Below, piece after piece: positions 1 through 7,734 of a stretch of DNA of 42,500 nucleotides; within the stretch, counting starts at the first letter, position 1, and each line of letters starts with the position of its first letter. The stretch covers positions 1-42,500 of the forward strand of contig NZ_JAPFGY010000013.1 in NCBI RefSeq assembly GCF_026586795.1, read 5' to 3'. The notes below the pieces were generated by a model. The model ran no database searches. It was given only the letters and a program-made list of their open reading frames with translations, and was not told the origin of the DNA. A program made the translations under genes and the position numbers. The stretch comes from Erythrobacter sp. WG. Its GTDB lineage: Bacteria; Pseudomonadota; Alphaproteobacteria; Sphingomonadales; Sphingomonadaceae.

Positions 1-330
1 CACCACAGCAGCGCGCTCGCCGCCAGCCAGGCCAGGAACCACGGCCATGCCGGCCCGCGCCGCTTGGGCGCCGGGCGGGCCGTGGGCGCGGTCTGCTCCG
101 CCGCCCAGCGCGCGGTGGCCGTGCGGGTCTCGCTGGCGCGCACCGTCGCCAGCGAACCGGAGGCAAGGACAGGCACAGCGTAGCTCTCCTCCCCCTCGCG
201 CCCCGGCTGGACGATGGTGTGGACCCCCGCCACGCGCGGCCAACAGGCGGCACACCCAGCCGGCCCCGCCCGCGGATCGACGGCCAGCGCGACTGCACGC
301 CCTGCCGGATCGCGAACGCTCAGGCGGTCG
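1..330 (-). pseudogene. C-terminal part of a membrane protein, 5' end lost (BatA-like?)
   Basis: An open minus-strand frame runs from about 330 off the left edge. It reads as one coherent protein: a beta-rich stretch (GDRLSVRDPAGRAVALAVDP, then WPRVAGVHTIVQPG), an Ala/Arg-rich linker and a membrane segment (PWFLAWLAASALLWW) that leaves the window. This order resembles the C-terminal end of BatA-type membrane-anchored proteins, but the match is from memory and weak. No start codon or N-terminal domain precedes it. Above about 330 the frame is simply the antisense of a LysR coding region, so the 5' part appears to have been deleted. It may equally be called a truncated gene of unknown function. 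Confidence 0.4.
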
Positions 331-650
331 CCTACACCCGCTACGAATCGACCACCTGGACCTTCCGCCACATCTCGGGGACCGAGGCATCGGTCACGGT
401 CGGGGGGCGGCTGCGGGTGACGGCGGCGGAAGGGCTGCGGGCTGCGGTGCTGGCCGACATGGGGCTTGCGGTCGTGTCCGAATGGATGTTCGGCCGCGAG
501 ATCGCGAGCGGCGCGGTGGTGCGCCTGCTGCCGGAGTGGTCGCTGCCCTCGATCGACCTGTGGGCATTGTTCCCGAGCGGGCGGCTGGCGAGCGCCAAGG
601 CGCGCGCCTTTGCCGATTATGTCGCAGGGGTTATGCGGGAGGCCTCCTGA
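320..650 (+). pseudogene. LysR-family regulator, C-terminal effector-domain fragment
   Basis: The plus-strand frame ending at 650 carries the last ~110 residues of a LysR-type substrate-binding domain: AVAYTRYESTTWTFR, then VGGRLRVTAAEGLRAAVLAD and a typical end (LLPEWSLPSIDLWALFP, ARAFADYVAGVMREAS). A full LysR protein is about 300 residues, so the helix-turn-helix and the first half of the effector domain are missing. Upstream of about 320 the frame no longer resembles LysR and runs antisense to another truncated gene. The intact gene probably controlled the divergent exporter/OYE cluster to its right. Its 3' end overlaps the 3' end of the DMT exporter gene by 34 bp. Confidence 0.7.
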
Positions 651-1543
651 TCGGGCGTTTCGGGCGCGGCGCGGCTGAGGCACCATGCGGTCGCGAAGGC
701 CACCCCGAGAATCATCGCCCCGCCCCCCGCCTGTGCCAGCGACACCGGCTCGGCGTAGAACAGGAGGCCGCCCAAGGCGGTCAGCAGCGAGATGAGCGGG
801 AAGGTGGTCGCTGCCACGCCTGCGGTGACGCGGTGCAGCCCGTGAATGAAGAGCACGGTCGCGACCGCGTGGATCAGGATGCCCGACACGACCAGCGGTG
901 CCAGCACCGTGAGCGATGCGAAGCGCGGCAGTTCGGCGAGCGGCCACAGCGGCGCCGAGAGCCCGACGGTTACCACCGCGACGGTCTGCACCGCCACGGC
1001 GAGCGCGATCGGCTCGGCCGTCTGTGCGAAGCGCCGGGTCGCCACGGTATCGAGCGCCGCGGCGCCGACGCCTCCCAGCGTCAGGAGAATGCGCGCCAGC
1101 GATGCCTCGTCCCCCGGCCCGGCGGCTTGCGTCACGAGCACCACGCCCAAGGTCGCCACCGCCGACGAGGCCATGGTCAGCCCCGATGGACGCTCGCCCA
1201 GCAGCGGCCAGGCGAGCAGCACCACCAGCACCGTCTCGAAGGCGAACAGCAATCCGCTGAGGCTGACCGGGATCAGCGCGAGGCCTGCAAAGGTCAGCAT
1301 ATAGGCGAGGCCCGGCTGGAGCACGCCGGGCCAGGCGCAGCGCCATATCCGGCCGCGCGGCATACGGCCGAGCAGCGCCGCCGCGATCCAGCTGACGATG
1401 GTGGCCGAGAGCACCTGCACGAACACCACGGGAAGCGGGGGCAGGGTCTCGACCGCCTGCTTCGACACGAGCACGCCCACTGCCACCGCCAGCGCAGCGG
1501 CGATGATCGCGGCGAGCGCGCCGAGGCGGCTGTCGCGCTTCAC
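617..1543 (-). CDS. EamA/DMT-family transporter
   Basis: This is a 308-residue integral membrane protein of the drug/metabolite transporter superfamily, probably an inner-membrane exporter of small metabolites. Ten hydrophobic helices alternate with short charged loops, in two EamA repeats (about residues 8-140 and 155-290). The conserved end of the first repeat, LLGERPSGLTMASSAVATLG, is visible, and the length is normal. It starts with GTG in a GTGA overlap with the stop of the oxidoreductase gene upstream, so the two are translationally coupled. The substrate cannot be told from sequence. Confidence 0.88.
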   Translation of the reverse strand: MKRDSRLGALAAIIAAALAVAVGVLVSKQAVETLPPLPVVFVQVLSATIVSWIAAALLGRMPRGRIWRCAWPGVLQPGLAYMLTFAGLALIPVSLSGLLFAFETVLVVLLAWPLLGERPSGLTMASSAVATLGVVLVTQAAGPGDEASLARILLTLGGVGAAALDTVATRRFAQTAEPIALAVAVQTVAVVTVGLSAPLWPLAELPRFASLTVLAPLVVSGILIHAVATVLFIHGLHRVTAGVAATTFPLISLLTALGGLLFYAEPVSLAQAGGGAMILGVAFATAWCLSRAAPETPDQEASRITPAT

Positions 1544-2625
1544 CCAGCGTAGAACGGGTAGTCGATATACCCGTCCCCGCCCCCGCTGTAGATACGCGCG
1601 GCGTTCAAGGGGTTCATCGGCAGGTCCTCGCCTAGGCGGCGCGGCAGATCGGGGTTGGCGATGAACAGCCGCCCGAAGGAAGCCGCGTCGATCTCGCCCG
1701 CCTCCAGCGCTGCCCGCGCGCGGGGGCCGGTGTAGCTGCCGTTGGCGATGTAATTGCCGCCGAAGGCCTTGCGGACCACCTGCGGATCGACGATCCGGTC
1801 GAAGGGATCGCCGCGCGGGTCGCTCGGCTCGACGCAGTGGAGATAGGCCAAGCCGCGCTTGCCGAGCTGCTCGGCAAGGTAGCCGAACAGCGGTGCGGGG
1901 TTGCTGTCGCTCATGCCGTTGATGGTGAGCGAGGGCGAAAGGCGGATGCCCACCCGGTCCGCGCCCCAGACGCTGACGACCGCGTCGGTCACTTCCAGCG
2001 TCAGCCTGGTGCGGTTCTCGATCGAGCCGCCATACCGGTCGGTGCGGTGGTTGGTCCCGTCCCGCAGGAACTGGTCGAGCAGGTAGGCATTGGCGCTGTG
2101 CACCTCGACCCCGTCGAACCCGGCGGCCTTGGCATTGATCGCGGCGTGGCGGTAATCCCCGACGATGCCGGGGATCTCGCCGGTCTCCAACGCGCGGGGG
2201 ACCACGAAGTCCTGCGGGCCTTCGTCAGTGAAGGCGTGGCCCTGGAGCCCCACCGCACTCGGCGCAACCGGCAGCCCGCCGCCGGGCTGAAGCGAAGGGT
2301 GCGACAGCCGCCCGACGTGCCACAGCTGGAGCATCATCCGGCCCCCGGCGGCGTGAACGGCGCTCGTCACCCCGCGCCAGCCTTCGACCTGCTTGTCGGA
2401 ATGGATCCCCGGCGCGCCCGCATAGCCCTTGCCCTGCGGCGAGATGTGGGTCGCCTCGGAAATGATCATCCCGGCGGTCGAACGCTGAGTGTAATGGGTC
2501 TGCTGGAGTTCGTGGGGCGCGTCGTCGGCATTGGCGCGGGTGCGCGTCAGCGGGGCCATGACGATGCGGTTGGGCGCTTCGATAGCCCCGTAGCGGATCG
2601 GCTGGAACAGGGGGTCGTGGGTCAT
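1540..2625 (-). CDS. Old Yellow Enzyme-family FMN-dependent ene-reductase (NemA-like)
   Basis: The 361-residue product is an OYE-type TIM barrel that reduces activated C=C bonds (enones, maleimides, possibly nitro compounds) with NAD(P)H through FMN. Visible marks are the N-terminal MAPLTRTRAN, the LQLWHVGR segment, the substrate-binding HSANAYLLDQFL, the loop NHRTDRYGGSIENR and the C-terminal FMN-phosphate region GSYTGPRA...FIANPDLPRR. The ATG at 2625 is chosen because it begins the conserved N-terminus and forms an ATGA overlap with the upstream gene remnant. It sits between two exporter genes in one leftward operon, which suggests detoxification of electrophiles. The physiological substrate is unknown. 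Confidence 0.93.
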   Translation of the reverse strand: MTHDPLFQPIRYGAIEAPNRIVMAPLTRTRANADDAPHELQQTHYTQRSTAGMIISEATHISPQGKGYAGAPGIHSDKQVEGWRGVTSAVHAAGGRMMLQLWHVGRLSHPSLQPGGGLPVAPSAVGLQGHAFTDEGPQDFVVPRALETGEIPGIVGDYRHAAINAKAAGFDGVEVHSANAYLLDQFLRDGTNHRTDRYGGSIENRTRLTLEVTDAVVSVWGADRVGIRLSPSLTINGMSDSNPAPLFGYLAEQLGKRGLAYLHCVEPSDPRGDPFDRIVDPQVVRKAFGGNYIANGSYTGPRARAALEAGEIDAASFGRLFIANPDLPRRLGEDLPMNPLNAARIYSGGGDGYIDYPFYAG

Positions 2626-3190
2626 TGCTGGGCTCCTCCGGCAGCAGGTGAGGCGGGCGCCGGGCGGTTCATGGCGACGGCGACGATAAGACCGAGTGTG
2701 GCAAGCGCGGCCCCGGCGATTTCGAAAAAGTGAGGTGCCGTGCCGCTCGGAAGGCTGGCGAGCGCCAAAGTCAGCACCGGGACGATGGCGGGGAACAGCC
2801 CGGCCCTCGACGCGCCGAGCCGCCGGACCGCGACACCATAGGCGATCACCGCGATGGCGCCGGCGGCAAGGCCCTGGACCGCCACTTGTGCCAGCAGCGT
2901 GGCGGGGGGCAGCGCCGCGATGCGGCCGAAGTCGCCCGCGATCAGCATGGCGGGGATGACGAGCAGCGCGGACAGGGTCGAGACGGCGGCGGTTACCGCC
3001 AGCGGACCAAGCTCCCAGCGCTTGATGAGGATGGTGAAGCCGGTCCAGCCGAGTCCGGCAGCGACGAACATGAGGTCGCCGATCCACACCATGCCGCCGC
3101 CCATCGCGTCGGCTTGGCTGGCAATGACGATCAGGCCGGCGACGATCAGTGCGGTGCCGGCGAGTTTGGCCGGGCCGGAGCGCTCCTTAG
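2622..3190 (-). pseudogene. EamA/DMT transporter, C-terminal half only
   Basis: The reading frame encodes about 190 residues matching the second EamA repeat of a DMT exporter, beginning at the loop KERSGPAKLAG that normally follows LLGE and continuing through five helices to a normal C-terminus. The first EamA repeat and the start codon are missing. At about 3188 the sequence switches abruptly to the 5' end of an AhpD-like gene in another frame. ATGs at 3203 or 3227 could start a short product but lie in the foreign sequence. It still couples to the OYE gene by an ATGA overlap. Confidence 0.75.
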
Positions 3191-3327
3191 GTGCCCAGCG
3201 CATTCTGCGACAGCGCGAAGGTCGCATAGAGGTTCGGCACGAAGCCGAGCTGGCCCTTGAGCGCGTCGAACAGGCCCTGGTTTGCGGGGCTGACAGTGTC
3301 GCGGGTCGGAACGGTGAAGCTGGTCAT
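3187..3327 (-). pseudogene. 5' fragment of a carboxymuconolactone decarboxylase/AhpD-family gene
   Basis: Starting at an ATG (3327) with a good ribosome-binding site (AAAGGA, 7 bases upstream), 46 codons match the N-terminus of AhpD-like peroxidase proteins: MTSFTVPTRDTVSPANQ, GLFDALKGQLGFVPNLYATF and ALSQNALGT. A TAA then appears exactly where the sequence changes to the half DMT transporter. The CxxC active-site region is lost, so the peptide cannot be catalytic. The preserved translation start suggests the promoter of this gene may now drive the downstream remnant and the OYE/exporter genes. Confidence 0.75.
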
Positions 3328-3417
3328 GGGACGATCCTTTGTTGGCCCGGCGGGATGCCGTGGCCCACAAGTGCCCTGACCCGGCCCGGACCGGCAGACC
3401 GCCCGTGGCGATAGCTT

Positions 3418-4362
3418 CTATGCCTCCGGGGAATGGCCGGAGGCGGCGTCCGTCGCCGCGGCGCCCGGGAAAGCGGTTTGACAGGCCCGCTGGAGATCGT
3501 GCGCGCCCGCGCGGCCGATGGCGATGCGGCGGAACTGGCCGGGGGTCAGCCCCGTCATCTTCTTGAACGCGGCATTGAAATGGGCCTGGTTCGCAAAGCC
3601 ACAGGCAAGCGCCACCTCGACCAGCGGCACATCGCGCTGCCCGAGGTGTGCGCGGGCGCGGTCGATCCGCATCCTCAGCACGAACTGGTAGGGCGTGACC
3701 CCGATATCGCGCTTCATCACCCGGCACAGATGGCCGACCGACATCTCCGCCACCCGCGCCAGATCGAGCACGTCGATCGGCTGGTCGATGTTGTCGCCCA
3801 CGAAGCGTTCGAGCTCGTCCAGCTTGCGGCGGGTGATGTGGATCCGGCCGGGCGCGGCTGCCCGGTGCGGCGGATCGGACGGGGGGCTGCCGGCGTTGAC
3901 GCAGGCGATGAAGCTCTTGAGCAGCCCGTCATGGGGAAGCGGCGTTTCGGGGCCGGGCGTGCGCAGGCCATCGGCAAGGTAGCCCGCCACCGCCACAAGA
4001 TTGTCGCTCGCAAGGCCGATCACCTCGCGAAAGGTGTGGGCGGCGTCCCCTTCTAAGATCGCGGGCAGCGAGGCATCGCAAACGAAGATCGGCACCACCC
4101 TGTGCGGGACGGGCGGTAGGCGCAGGTCCTCGTCCCCGTCGAGGCGCAGGATCGAGACCGTTCCGCCCGGCAGCGCCAGCGTCGTCTCGCCAGCGCCACC
4201 GAGCCGCTGCGTGATGACGGCGCGGCGGGCGGCGAGGATCAGCCAGCCCCGCGTCCCGGCAGACACGCCATTCGTCCCTGCAGGGGTCGGCCAGCACGCC
4301 AGCGCATCGCCGCGTGCAAGCAGCATCCTGACTGTCAATCCGTCCGCGAAATCGTGCTGCAT
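3418..4362 (-). CDS. AraC-family transcriptional regulator
   Basis: This 314-residue protein has a C-terminal AraC double helix-turn-helix (last ~130 residues: IDVLDLARVAEMSVGHLCRV, then VPLVEVALACGFANQAHFNA and the signature FKKMTGLTPGQFRR). The N-terminal ~180 residues are a divergent sensor domain with no motif I recognise. The ATG at 4362 is preferred over a GTG 27 bases upstream because it has an AAAGGGA ribosome-binding site. It lies upstream of, and reads toward, the AhpD/DMT/OYE remnants, so it may activate that operon; this is inferred only from position. A long Ala-rich tail follows the HTH. Confidence 0.87.
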   Translation of the reverse strand: MQHDFADGLTVRMLLARGDALACWPTPAGTNGVSAGTRGWLILAARRAVITQRLGGAGETTLALPGGTVSILRLDGDEDLRLPPVPHRVVPIFVCDASLPAILEGDAAHTFREVIGLASDNLVAVAGYLADGLRTPGPETPLPHDGLLKSFIACVNAGSPPSDPPHRAAAPGRIHITRRKLDELERFVGDNIDQPIDVLDLARVAEMSVGHLCRVMKRDIGVTPYQFVLRMRIDRARAHLGQRDVPLVEVALACGFANQAHFNAAFKKMTGLTPGQFRRIAIGRAGAHDLQRACQTAFPGAAATDAASGHSPEA

Positions 4363-4435
4363 GGTGACCGATCCCTTTGACCCCGTCACCAGCCTACCCG
4401 GTCGCGCACGGCAGCGCGTCCATCATCCTATCGGC

Positions 4436-5338
4436 TTACACGATCCGATCACCGCCGTGGCCGCGCACCGTCGCCTGATACTGCGAAGGCGACATCCCGC
4501 ACGACTTCCTGAAGGCCGCTGAGAAGTGCTGAAGCGAAGAGAATTCAAGCAGGTGCGAAAGCTCGGTGATCGAGATCGATGTCTCGCGCATGAGCGCCTT
4601 CGACCGTTCGATTTTTCGCTCGATGATCCACCGATAGGGCGGCATCCCGAACTCGACCTTGAACACGCGCATGAAGTGCGGGACCGACAGGCCGCTGACG
4701 GCGGAAAGCTCCGAAAGCGCGAACTGACTGTAAAGGTTGGCTTCGATGTAGTCCGCCACCTGCTTCATCCGCGCGCGCTGGGGGCGTGCGTCTGCCAGTT
4801 GCGGCACCTTGCGGCGATTGATGTTCGACCATGAATGCAGCAGCTCGGCGGCGACGGCATAGCCGACCGAATCCGCCAGCAGGCGGTTCGTGGGCAGGTT
4901 GTCCTTCAGCAGCACCGCCCGGCGCGCGACTTTCACAAGGCCCGGCGCGGGGGCGTTCCTGGGGTCGATGAACTCCACCGCACCGCGCCGGAAATCATCG
5001 CCCAGTGCCTGTTCGAACAGCGTCTCGGACACCAATATGCGCGCGAACTGGCAGGTCTCCGCGCGGTAGCGGATCGCATAGTCGACCCCGCCCAGTCCCA
5101 GATTGGCGGTGCCTGGCGTGCCCCATGCCGCGTAGCTTGTCGAGCCGTGCTGGTTCTCTACCCAGATGCGGCCCGACAGATGCACGCAGACCAGCAGCAT
5201 CTTGTCCGGAAGGCAGGCCATTACCTCGCTCAGTTCCTCGCGATCGAGGAAGCCGTGGCTGACGATCACCTCGCCGGTGACGCCGATCGTGTCGCTCGCG
5301 CCGTAGAGGCCCGGCCAGCGGAGTTCAGGTAATCCCAT
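4436..5338 (-). CDS. AraC-family transcriptional regulator
   Basis: The product is a 300-residue regulator with the AraC HTH pair at its C-terminus (about residues 195-290). The helices QFALSELSAVSGLSVPHFMR and ISITELSHLLEFSSLQHFSA and the closing FRKSCGMSPSQYQ are clear. The N-terminal region is unrelated in sequence to the neighbouring AraC protein, so the pair is not a recent duplication. The start overlaps the end of the small upstream gene by 14 bp, indicating co-transcription with it. The effector and target genes are unknown. Confidence 0.88.
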   Translation of the reverse strand: MGLPELRWPGLYGASDTIGVTGEVIVSHGFLDREELSEVMACLPDKMLLVCVHLSGRIWVENQHGSTSYAAWGTPGTANLGLGGVDYAIRYRAETCQFARILVSETLFEQALGDDFRRGAVEFIDPRNAPAPGLVKVARRAVLLKDNLPTNRLLADSVGYAVAAELLHSWSNINRRKVPQLADARPQRARMKQVADYIEANLYSQFALSELSAVSGLSVPHFMRVFKVEFGMPPYRWIIERKIERSKALMRETSISITELSHLLEFSSLQHFSAAFRKSCGMSPSQYQATVRGHGGDRIV

Positions 5339-5702
5339 GCCCCGTCACATCCCCGTCCCGATGCGCCCCCGGGGCCGAGGATGCATCATATCGCGCCCAG
5401 AAACGCAACCGGTTTACCCCCAGATCGGCGATCTCCGCAGCGATGGCGGGGATATCCAGCAAAACCGTCGCTGCGAGGTCGCTTTGCCCGGAGACGATGT
5501 AAAGCAGCCGGCGATCGCGCGGACCGATGCTCTGCTGGAAGATCCCGGCTGCGCAGCACGCGGACAGAAATGCCTGATCGGCCGCCTCGTAGAAGCGCAG
5601 TTCGTCGGCGCCGATACCCGGTTTGAGGGTTACCGTGGCGAGCCAGTTGTTGCAGGCCGTCTCGCCTTCATTCGCCAATCCGCCATCGATGCGCTTGCCC
5701 AT
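5325..5702 (-). CDS. small conserved-looking hypothetical protein
   Basis: The frame gives 125 residues from the ATG at 5702; upstream in-frame codons are Arg-rich and unlikely to be translated. No family is recognised. The alternation of short strands and helices (NNWLATVTLKPGIG, RFYEAADQAFLSACCAAGI, RLLYIVSGQSDLAATVLLD) is compatible with a small alpha/beta fold such as a dimeric alpha/beta barrel, but this is a guess. There is no signal peptide or membrane segment. Its end overlaps the AraC regulator start by 14 bp, so the two probably form a pair. Confidence 0.6.
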   Translation of the reverse strand: MGKRIDGGLANEGETACNNWLATVTLKPGIGADELRFYEAADQAFLSACCAAGIFQQSIGPRDRRLLYIVSGQSDLAATVLLDIPAIAAEIADLGVNRLRFWARYDASSAPGAHRDGDVTGHGIT

Positions 5703-5822
5703 GTCGGCACCTCGCTTGCCATGAGCGCCTCTGGCACGCCGAGGCACCCCGCGTCTTTCGCGTTCCCGGCATCGTCGCGCGGCGCCGGCGGCCTGCCGCC
5801 TAGCGTCACCCAGGCCTGCGCG

Positions 5823-7583
5823 TCAGTCGGCCGGGCCGGCAGCGGGCACGCCTGCGCTTTCGCCCACGGGCAGGGTCCACCACGGCCCCCCATCCCTTTG
5901 CGCCCGCTGCACGCCTGTCAGGAGCAGGCAGCGCATGAAGGTCGGGTCGAACATCATCGCGTTGCGTTTGGGGCACCTGGGGCCGAAATTGACGGGGCCG
6001 GGGGCGGCGATCCCCTCCGCGGTGCTGAGATGGATGGGCCCAAGCGGGTTCTGGAGCCTGAGCGACGCGATCGACCCGACCTCGAGCTCGTTGACCATAA
6101 GGTCATAGGCGCGCAGCGCCTGCGGCTCGGCGCTCTTGACCGCGTCGACAGCGGGATCCTTCTCCCGGGTCGTCGGGCCATTTCGCAGCACGTAGAGCCC
6201 GGGCAGCGCCGCCGCGCGGGCGCGAAGCGCCATGAGGCGTTTGCGCGCGGCAAGCTCCTCCTGCATCACGGATGCGAGCGCCGCCTTGGCCGCCTCGACC
6301 TGCGCCGATGCTTCCTCGATCCGCGTGCCCAGCGCGAGCCGCTCGGGCGCGGCGCGCTTCGTACCCGGCGCGTCGCGCCGGGCGAGCAGCTCGGCAAGCT
6401 GCGCCTCCAATCCGATCACCACGCCCTGCTGCTGGATCAGCTTGTCCGAGGCGCTGACAAAGGCATCGAGCGCGGGGGCCAGATTGACCGCCTGCGCCGC
6501 CTTGGCGCCGACATACTCGGCGAACACCGACCGCCGCACGCCGCCGTCGAACAGCGTGTTGGGCGCAGGGTCGTCAGCGCTGCGCCCCGTTTCGCTGTTC
6601 ACGACCCGCATCTGCTGGTGGAACACCGGCATCGCCGCCGAGGCGAGGCTGGCCGCCAGCAGACAGCGCGATGCGCGGGCGATCGACAGGTCCTCGCCGG
6701 CGCGATCCTGGCGGATCTCGCGGAGCATCTCGTTGACGTCGACCTGCTTGAACTGTCCGTCGGAGGCATCGACGAACCCGATCAGGGCGTCGACCCGCGC
6801 GGTATCCACTCCCCGGTAAAGCTCCGCGATGAAGCTCGTCTTCGGCTTGCCCAGCCTGTCCGTGTCGAAAACCTCGGTGAGGTGCCGGCGCAGCGGGTTC
6901 GTGCCCGCAACCGAACCCTTGAAGACGGCGCGCACGAAGCCGGTGTTGTCGACAAGGTCGCTCTCCCTGGCGGGAAGGTAGCTCTTGACCAGCTGGCCCA
7001 GCGCGGCCGTCCGCAGGTCCTTGGTGCGGCCGGGATCGAGCACGATCATCAGCAGGCTTGCCTGCAAGCCGCCGGTGCTCACTCCGGTGATGGTGCGGAT
7101 ATCCAAGGCATCGAGCTTCGCGAAGTCGATCGCGTCCGGAACGATGTTGCCCGCCGCATCATGGCACGGCAGCGCGCCGCCGTGCCGGTCGGTAACGATG
7201 TCGCGCGGACAGGCCAGCCCGAGAAACAGGCCCGCGCCGTAAGCGCCCCACTGTCCGCCGCCCGACAGCAGCAGGATGTTGCGGGGCGGTTCGGCCACAA
7301 GGCCCAGCCCGCCCGCCGTGCCCGTGAGGGGCGGCGCGAAGAGATCGTCGATCGCCTTGACGGCGGTGGCATTGGCGGAGCCGGTCGAAGGCGTGGCCTG
7401 AGTGAGGATCGCGCCCGGAAGGCCAGGGTCGCGTTCGATGCTCTGGATGACCGAGCCCAGCGACATCGGCTTGGCGAAATCGTCGAACCCGGCGCATCCG
7501 ACATCCTGCCCCCCGCGCGTCGACATGCAGCCGCTCAGCGCCGCCGCCGCCAACATCGCAATCGTGGTCTTCATCCGCCGCAT
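5823..7583 (-). CDS. patatin-like phospholipase lipoprotein
   Basis: The 586-residue product begins with a lipoprotein signal (lipobox LSGC, Cys19), so it is probably anchored in the periplasmic face of an envelope membrane. The patatin fold is shown by the oxyanion-hole loop LLLSGGGQWGAYGAG (near residue 107), the nucleophile elbow GVSTGG (Ser169) and the catalytic Asp in LFDGGVRRSVF; together these form the Ser-Asp dyad of lipid acyl hydrolases. A coiled-coil-like stretch (AQLAELLARRDAPG...ASAQVEAAKAAL) follows the catalytic domain. The start at 7583 is preferred because an AGGGGGG ribosome-binding site lies 7 bases upstream. It is divergent from the FAD oxidoreductase. Confidence 0.88.
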   Translation of the reverse strand: MRRMKTTIAMLAAAALSGCMSTRGGQDVGCAGFDDFAKPMSLGSVIQSIERDPGLPGAILTQATPSTGSANATAVKAIDDLFAPPLTGTAGGLGLVAEPPRNILLLSGGGQWGAYGAGLFLGLACPRDIVTDRHGGALPCHDAAGNIVPDAIDFAKLDALDIRTITGVSTGGLQASLLMIVLDPGRTKDLRTAALGQLVKSYLPARESDLVDNTGFVRAVFKGSVAGTNPLRRHLTEVFDTDRLGKPKTSFIAELYRGVDTARVDALIGFVDASDGQFKQVDVNEMLREIRQDRAGEDLSIARASRCLLAASLASAAMPVFHQQMRVVNSETGRSADDPAPNTLFDGGVRRSVFAEYVGAKAAQAVNLAPALDAFVSASDKLIQQQGVVIGLEAQLAELLARRDAPGTKRAAPERLALGTRIEEASAQVEAAKAALASVMQEELAARKRLMALRARAAALPGLYVLRNGPTTREKDPAVDAVKSAEPQALRAYDLMVNELEVGSIASLRLQNPLGPIHLSTAEGIAAPGPVNFGPRCPKRNAMMFDPTFMRCLLLTGVQRAQRDGGPWWTLPVGESAGVPAAGPAD

Positions 7584-7659
7584 GGAATGCCCCCCTGTTC
7601 CCCTCGCGTCGCCGGTTGTTTTGCCACCCGCACCGCGCGATGCAAGCACAACACATTCC

Positions 7660-7688
7660 TTGGACGGCGCGCATGGAATTGGTGCAAT
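7660..7688 (+). promoter_or_regulatory. candidate promoter for the FAD oxidoreductase gene
   Basis: TTGGAC (7660-7665) and TGCAAT (7683-7688) are separated by 17 bases, in the 151-bp gap between two divergent genes. They resemble a housekeeping alphaproteobacterial promoter and lie 46 bases before the start codon. This is a pattern match only; no operator was found beside it. Confidence 0.3.
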
Positions 7689-7734
7689 AGAGGCGCACGC
7701 CGCCAGCAGTCGGCGCACATGGGGGGACATACAG

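Noticed and set aside
617..650. The 34-bp overlap of the LysR fragment and the DMT gene as a sign of misannotation
   Set aside because: Both C-termini match their families; convergent 3' overlaps of this size are common and need no special explanation.
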